Below, in pieces: positions 59,550 to 64,000 of a DNA stretch of 64,000 bases; the stretch's first letter is position 1; the number at the start of each line of letters is the position of its first letter. The notes under the pieces are model-generated. The model made no database searches. It saw only the letters and a program-made list of their open reading frames with translations, and had not been told where the DNA came from. A program made the position numbers and the translations under genes. Source of the DNA: Pseudolactococcus raffinolactis NBRC 100932 (GTDB lineage Bacteria; Bacillota; Bacilli; Lactobacillales; Streptococcaceae); contig NZ_BCVN01000008.1 in assembly GCF_001591765.1 (NCBI RefSeq), forward strand, positions 1 through 64,000. Direction: 5' to 3'.

Positions 59550-60014
59550 TCAATTCGCGGATAGTTTTTTGAGCTGCTCAACCAAACTTTGATCAAAGGC
59601 TGTTTTTGCCGTAATCTGATAAATGGCTTGTGGCGTACTACCGTCGAATTGCACAACATTGATGGCGGTTTTGTCAAGATTAAGTTTAGCAATTACTTTA
59701 TCATGGTAGAGTTCTTGAAAAACATAAATTGTTTTAGGTAACCCTAAGTTTTGATTTTGATTGATAAACTGATCAAATTTTTCATTGAGTCTAGTATTCT
59801 GTACATTCAAAATAATCAACGTTGTCTTAGGTTGTGTTGCCAATAACTGCTTGATATCCTCATTTGGTACGGGCTGAATTTGGTCTGTCACCGTTACTTT
59901 AGGGATAATCCGGCCTTCCTCCCGTCGAACATGCCGATGAATGGCGGGTGTTATGATGAGCAAAAACAGAACAGCAATTGCGCACACACCCCAAATTCTA
60001 TATTTTTTCTTCAT
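59550..60014 (-). CDS. single-anchor membrane protein of unknown function
   Basis: The 154-residue protein begins MKKKYRIWGVCAIAVLFLLI, a basic tail and one membrane helix, then a soluble extracytoplasmic part with TTLIILNVQNTRLNEKFDQF resembling a thioredoxin-like strand-helix unit, but with no CxxC. I do not recognise the family. It heads the trpXYZ-like operon. A near-consensus promoter puts the start point at the A of the ATG at 60014, and there is no ribosome site. Confidence 0.7.
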   Translation of the reverse strand: MKKKYRIWGVCAIAVLFLLIITPAIHRHVRREEGRIIPKVTVTDQIQPVPNEDIKQLLATQPKTTLIILNVQNTRLNEKFDQFINQNQNLGLPKTIYVFQELYHDKVIAKLNLDKTAINVVQFDGSTPQAIYQITAKTAFDQSLVEQLKKLSAN

Positions 60015-60020
60015 GTTTTC

Positions 60021-60049
60021 ATTATAACTGAAAAATGGGCATTTTACAA
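60021..60049 (-). promoter_or_regulatory. promoter of the 154-aa gene and trpXYZ-like operon, predicted leaderless
   Basis: TTGTAA (60044-60049), 17 bases, TATAAT (60021-60026), then six bases (GAAAAC) to the ATG. It is the best-formed of the leaderless promoters because both boxes and the spacing are good. Confidence 0.75.
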
Positions 60050-60230
60050 AAAATTCTGATAAAATAGGAGAAAAGAGCAAAAGTCTCTATTTATTTATAT
60101 GATTAAGGGTGGTCAAGTATTTTTTAAGTCATAAGCTTAGACAGATCTATTGCATAATTGCACCTAGCTAACACACTATTAGACTTGACCCTAGAAAATA
60201 TTAACGTATTCACAATAAAAAGGAGTTACC

Positions 60231-61859
60231 ATGTCTTTTGACGGTATTTTTTTACATCACATGACTCAGGAATTATCTGAGCACTTAACTGGGGGACGGA
60301 TACAGAAAATCAATCAAGTTTTCGACCACGAACTGGTGCTGCAAGTCCGCAGTAATCAAAAATCCCATAAATTACTATTATCTGCACACCCAACTTTTGG
60401 TCGGGTACAATTGACCGAAACTGTTTTTGAAAGTCCTAAGACACCGACGACTTTTACGATGATTTTGCGGAAATATTTGAGCGGTGCTTTCATCGAAAAG
60501 ATTTATCAGGTTGATAATGACCGCCAAATTATTTTTGAGATTTCGTCTAAAAATGAAATCGGTGATCAGATGAAAATTGCTTTGATTGCTGAAATTATGG
60601 GCAAACATAGTAACATCATCCTTATGGATCGTGAATCCAATAAAATTTTGGAATCCATTAAACACGTTGGTTTTTCACAGAATCAATATCGGACGATTCT
60701 CCCTGGTTCAACTTATCTTGCACCACCAAGTGACGGCAAAAGTAATCCTTTTACGTCTTCTGACGAAAAAATATTCGCAACCTTACAAACTAGTGAAAAT
60801 TTACAGAAAGTTTTCCAAGGATTTGGACGTGATAGCAGCCAAGCTTTGACAGGCCTGAGTCTAGCTGATTTCAAATCCCTCTTAATGACTGTCGTCCCTT
60901 CTATTTATCCCAATGATAGTTTTTCTGCGATTCGCTTATCTGACGATGGTCAAGTTTTTGACAACTTGTCTGCCATGCTCGACCATTATTACCAAAATAA
61001 GGCAGAACGTGATCGAGTGCGTCAAGTTGCAAGCGAGGTGATCCGTAAAGTGGCTGGTGAGCTGGATAAAAATCGCAAAAAGCTCAAGAAACAAGAGCGC
61101 GAGTTGAAAGCGACTGATAACGCTGAGATTTTCCGTCAAAAAGGTGAGCTGTTAACGACTTTCTTGCATGATGTCCCTAACAATAAACCTTCTGTCACCT
61201 TGGATAATTACTATACCAATGAGCCACTTGAGATTGCGCTCAATCCAGCTCTAACGCCCAATCAAAATGCTCAGAAATATTTCCATAAATATTCTAAACT
61301 CAAGCAGGCTGTTAAGTTTTTGGAGACGCAAATTGCCCATACTAAACAGACGATAACCTATTTAGAGTCTGTTGAAAATGCGCTTGAGCAGGCGACGGTC
61401 AGTGAAATTTCGGATATTAAGGAAGAATTGATCCAGACTGGCTTTATCAAGCAGAAACACCGTAATAATAAGAAGCAAAAAATGTTGCCGCCTGAAAAAT
61501 ATCAGGCTTCTGATGGCACGATGATCTTAGTTGGTAAAAACAATCTACAAAATGAACAGGTTAGCTTTAAATTGTCTCGAAAAGGCGATTTGTGGTTTCA
61601 CGCCAAAGATATTCCTGGTTCTCATGTGATCATCACAGGTAATCCTACGCCTTCTGATGAAACAATTACCGAAGCGGCTGAACTTGCGGCCTATTTTTCA
61701 AAAGCTCGTCTCTCTAATTTGGTGCAGGTTGATATGATTGATGTCAAGAAATTGCATAAGCCAACAGGTACACCACCTGGATTTGTGACTTATGTGGGTC
61801 AAAAAACCTTGAGAGTGACAGCCGATGAAACTAAAATTCGTGAGATGAAATGTGATTAA
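60231..61859 (+). CDS. rqcH: RqcH/FbpA family (NFACT) ribosome-quality-control protein
   Basis: It binds stalled large ribosomal subunits and recruits alanyl-tRNA to tag the nascent chain; older annotations call it fibronectin-binding protein. The NFACT-N domain starts MSFDGIFLHHMTQEL and includes GRIQKINQV; a coiled coil spans about residues 260-400; the NFACT-R domain has GDLWFHAKDIPGSHVII. The 542 residues fit. AAAAAGGAG precedes the ATG. It is the first gene on the plus strand after the long minus-strand block. Confidence 0.94.
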   Translation: MSFDGIFLHHMTQELSEHLTGGRIQKINQVFDHELVLQVRSNQKSHKLLLSAHPTFGRVQLTETVFESPKTPTTFTMILRKYLSGAFIEKIYQVDNDRQIIFEISSKNEIGDQMKIALIAEIMGKHSNIILMDRESNKILESIKHVGFSQNQYRTILPGSTYLAPPSDGKSNPFTSSDEKIFATLQTSENLQKVFQGFGRDSSQALTGLSLADFKSLLMTVVPSIYPNDSFSAIRLSDDGQVFDNLSAMLDHYYQNKAERDRVRQVASEVIRKVAGELDKNRKKLKKQERELKATDNAEIFRQKGELLTTFLHDVPNNKPSVTLDNYYTNEPLEIALNPALTPNQNAQKYFHKYSKLKQAVKFLETQIAHTKQTITYLESVENALEQATVSEISDIKEELIQTGFIKQKHRNNKKQKMLPPEKYQASDGTMILVGKNNLQNEQVSFKLSRKGDLWFHAKDIPGSHVIITGNPTPSDETITEAAELAAYFSKARLSNLVQVDMIDVKKLHKPTGTPPGFVTYVGQKTLRVTADETKIREMKCD

Positions 61860-61984
61860 AACACAGGCTTATCGTTGAGTCAAATCGGCGGTAGGCTTTT
61901 GTTTTGACACTATACCGTGAGTTGAGTGTCTATTTTCTAATCTTCCACAAAAAAACACATTTCATTTAATTTTGACGCATTTTT

Positions 61985-61998
61985 AGAAAACGATTACA
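61985..61998 (+). promoter_or_regulatory. cre site upstream of ldh
   Basis: AGAAAACGATTACA matches the cre consensus TGWAANCGNTNWCA at 13 of 14 positions. It lies about 46 bases upstream of the -35, a place where CcpA activates glycolytic and ldh promoters in lactococci. Confidence 0.65.
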
Positions 61999-62030
61999 GA
62001 AAATTTCTTGAAAAAAGTTTAACATAATAC

Positions 62031-62059
62031 CTGACAAAGCCAATCTAAAATGTTATAAT
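62031..62059 (+). promoter_or_regulatory. ldh promoter
   Basis: CTGACA (62031-62036), 17 bases, TATAAT (62054-62059) with an upstream TG (TGTTATAAT). The leader to the ATG is about 50 bases. Confidence 0.8.
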
Positions 62060-62063
62060 TTAA

Positions 62064-63092
<1,029 letters not shown>

Positions 63093-63109
63093 TTAAGCCT
63101 TAACTCAAG

Positions 63110-63146
63110 CTCTTGTCTTTCGATTATCGAAGGATGAGAGTTTTTT
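63110..63146 (+). terminator. ldh terminator
   Basis: CTCTTGTC and the following bases pair with GGATGAGAG through a long stem closed by CGAT/ATCG, with two imperfect positions, followed by six T. Confidence 0.8.
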
Positions 63147-63285
63147 GTATGCTTGTCTTTATATATGTTTATAGTGTGATTTCCTTAACCCTTTCTCTCA
63201 AATCTCCTCACTATTCCCTATATTAACGGTATTTTAATTAGTTTTATATAAAATTAACCTATCTATTTTTATTTCAAATAAAAAT

Positions 63286-63311
63286 GGTATACTATAACTA
63301 TATAGAATACC
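63286..63311 (+). promoter_or_regulatory. imperfect palindrome upstream of the GntR gene (candidate operator)
   Basis: GGTATACTATA and TATAGAATACC are inverted repeats matching at ten of eleven positions around a four-base centre. They include TGGTATACT, a possible extended -10, and end five bases before AAGGAG. The position fits autoregulation by the GntR protein encoded next. Confidence 0.5.
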
Positions 63312-63325
63312 TACAAGGAGTAAGC

Positions 63326-64000
63326 ATGAGAACGAATACCAAATATATTGACATCTATACTCAAATTAAATATGATATTGAGTCAGGCAAATACCCAATC
63401 AATGAGAAATTACCTCAAGGACGTCTCCTCGCTGAACAATTTAATGTCAGTGAATTAACAATTACTAAAGCCATTAATTTATTAGTACAAGAAGGCTATA
63501 TCGTACGACGTCGAGGATCTGGTAGTTTTGTCAAAAATTTTAAACATTCAAGTATTACTAAATTTTCACCTTTAACAGGAAGCACAGCTCTACATAATGG
63601 TGAAGTCACGTCGACAATTATCGGTTTTTCGACTGAAGCACCTACCCAGTACATTGCTGATAAATTAAATGTTGACAAAGAAAGCTTAGTTTACAAAATC
63701 ATTCGAATGAGGACCATTAAAAATGTGCCTTCTATTATCGAATACACTTGGATGCCACTTGAGATTATACCAGGTCTGACAACAAAAGAGTTGGAAACAT
63801 CGATTTATCGCTACATCCATAAAAGCCTTAATTTGACGATTAAGAGTGCTCACATCAAAGTTGCTGGCGTTAGACCAAGTATCCTTGAAAAAGCCTATCT
63901 TAAACTAAATGATACCGATTTTTTGATGCAAACAAAACAAATTGGCTATCTAGATGATGGCCGAATTTTTGAATTTTCAATTGCTAGCCATATTCCAAGT
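63326..64000 (+). CDS. GntR/HutC family transcriptional regulator (cut by window end)
   Basis: The 225 codons present start MRTNTKYIDIYTQIKYDIES and carry a GntR winged helix (LPQGRLLAEQFNVSELTITKAINLLVQEGYIVRRRGSGSFV), then a UTRA effector domain (STEAPTQYIADKLNV, YKIIRMRTIKNVPSIIEYTWMP, GVRPSILEKAYLKL). UTRA members sense sugar phosphates or similar small molecules. CAAGGAG precedes the ATG. The 3' end lies beyond the window; its target genes are probably downstream. Confidence 0.92.
   Translation, partial: MRTNTKYIDIYTQIKYDIESGKYPINEKLPQGRLLAEQFNVSELTITKAINLLVQEGYIVRRRGSGSFVKNFKHSSITKFSPLTGSTALHNGEVTSTIIGFSTEAPTQYIADKLNVDKESLVYKIIRMRTIKNVPSIIEYTWMPLEIIPGLTTKELETSIYRYIHKSLNLTIKSAHIKVAGVRPSILEKAYLKLNDTDFLMQTKQIGYLDDGRIFEFSIASHIPS

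Noticed and set aside
59501-59692. In-frame upstream extension of the TrpX-type gene
   Set aside because: It overlaps the coding end of the 154-aa gene in another frame, and the ribosome site and signal-like segment support the ATG at 59500.

Overview
The window looks like chromosome of a low-GC Gram-positive coccus of the Streptococcaceae, most likely Lactococcus or the Pseudolactococcus (raffinolactis/piscium) group. The grounds are the lactococcal-type L-lactate dehydrogenase, the citrate synthase-aconitase-isocitrate dehydrogenase branch, the hemW/acyl-ACP thioesterase/HAD/TIGR01906 neighbourhood, the rapZ-yvcK-whiA operon, gyrA next to sortase A, and gyrA/parC sequences of streptococcal type. 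The genus is an inference from gene content and sequence resemblance. I see no rRNA, tRNA, CRISPR array or insertion sequence.

Layout. From 308 to 60014 almost every gene lies on the minus strand; the one exception is a small RelBE-type toxin-antitoxin locus (16021-16522). From 60231 onward genes are on the plus strand. 0.3-3.4 kb: two disrupted accessory genes (a pyridoxamine-phosphate-oxidase-like gene and a large AAA ATPase). 3.7-15.8 kb: guaA, rluD, lspA, then a topoisomerase block (parC, trkA/ktrA, trkH/ktrB, parE, topA). 16.6-20.2 kb: beta-glucoside use (ROK kinase, GH1 glycosidase, cre-controlled) and lrgAB. 20.3-26.9 kb: a CapA-like protein and the citZ-acn-icd operon that makes 2-oxoglutarate for glutamate. 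27-34 kb: rapZ-yvcK-whiA, TIGR01906, HAD, thioesterase, GH25 and hemW. 34.1-40.5 kb: ribF-truB-DUF2130, DUF1801, pcrA and a small membrane protein. 40.6-44.9 kb: gyrA-apbE-srtA. 45-49.4 kb: the arginine operon argC-J-D-B with ARG-box-like sites. 49.4-53.8 kb: an accessory stretch (PadR regulator with two paralogous membrane proteins, one frameshifted; a zeta-type P-loop kinase with a 53-aa downstream partner; two membrane-anchored proteins, one frameshifted), punctuated by copies of one short hairpin. 54-60 kb: lepA, ndk, and a TrpXYZ-type ABC transporter. 60.2-64 kb: rqcH, ldh and a GntR/HutC regulator cut by the window end.

Two patterns stand out. First, several genes (lspA, thioesterase, GH25, the 154-aa membrane protein at 59550, possibly lepA) have an excellent -10 box ending 6 or 7 bases before the start codon and no Shine-Dalgarno sequence, which predicts leaderless mRNAs. 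In several cases that -10 (TGGTAWAAT) directly abuts the T-run of the upstream gene's terminator. Second, at least five accessory genes carry a single disabling lesion (three in-frame stops, two frameshifts), including an antitoxin stopped at codon 13 beside an intact toxin. Housekeeping genes are intact, with wild-type-looking ParC S79/D83 and GyrA S81/E85.
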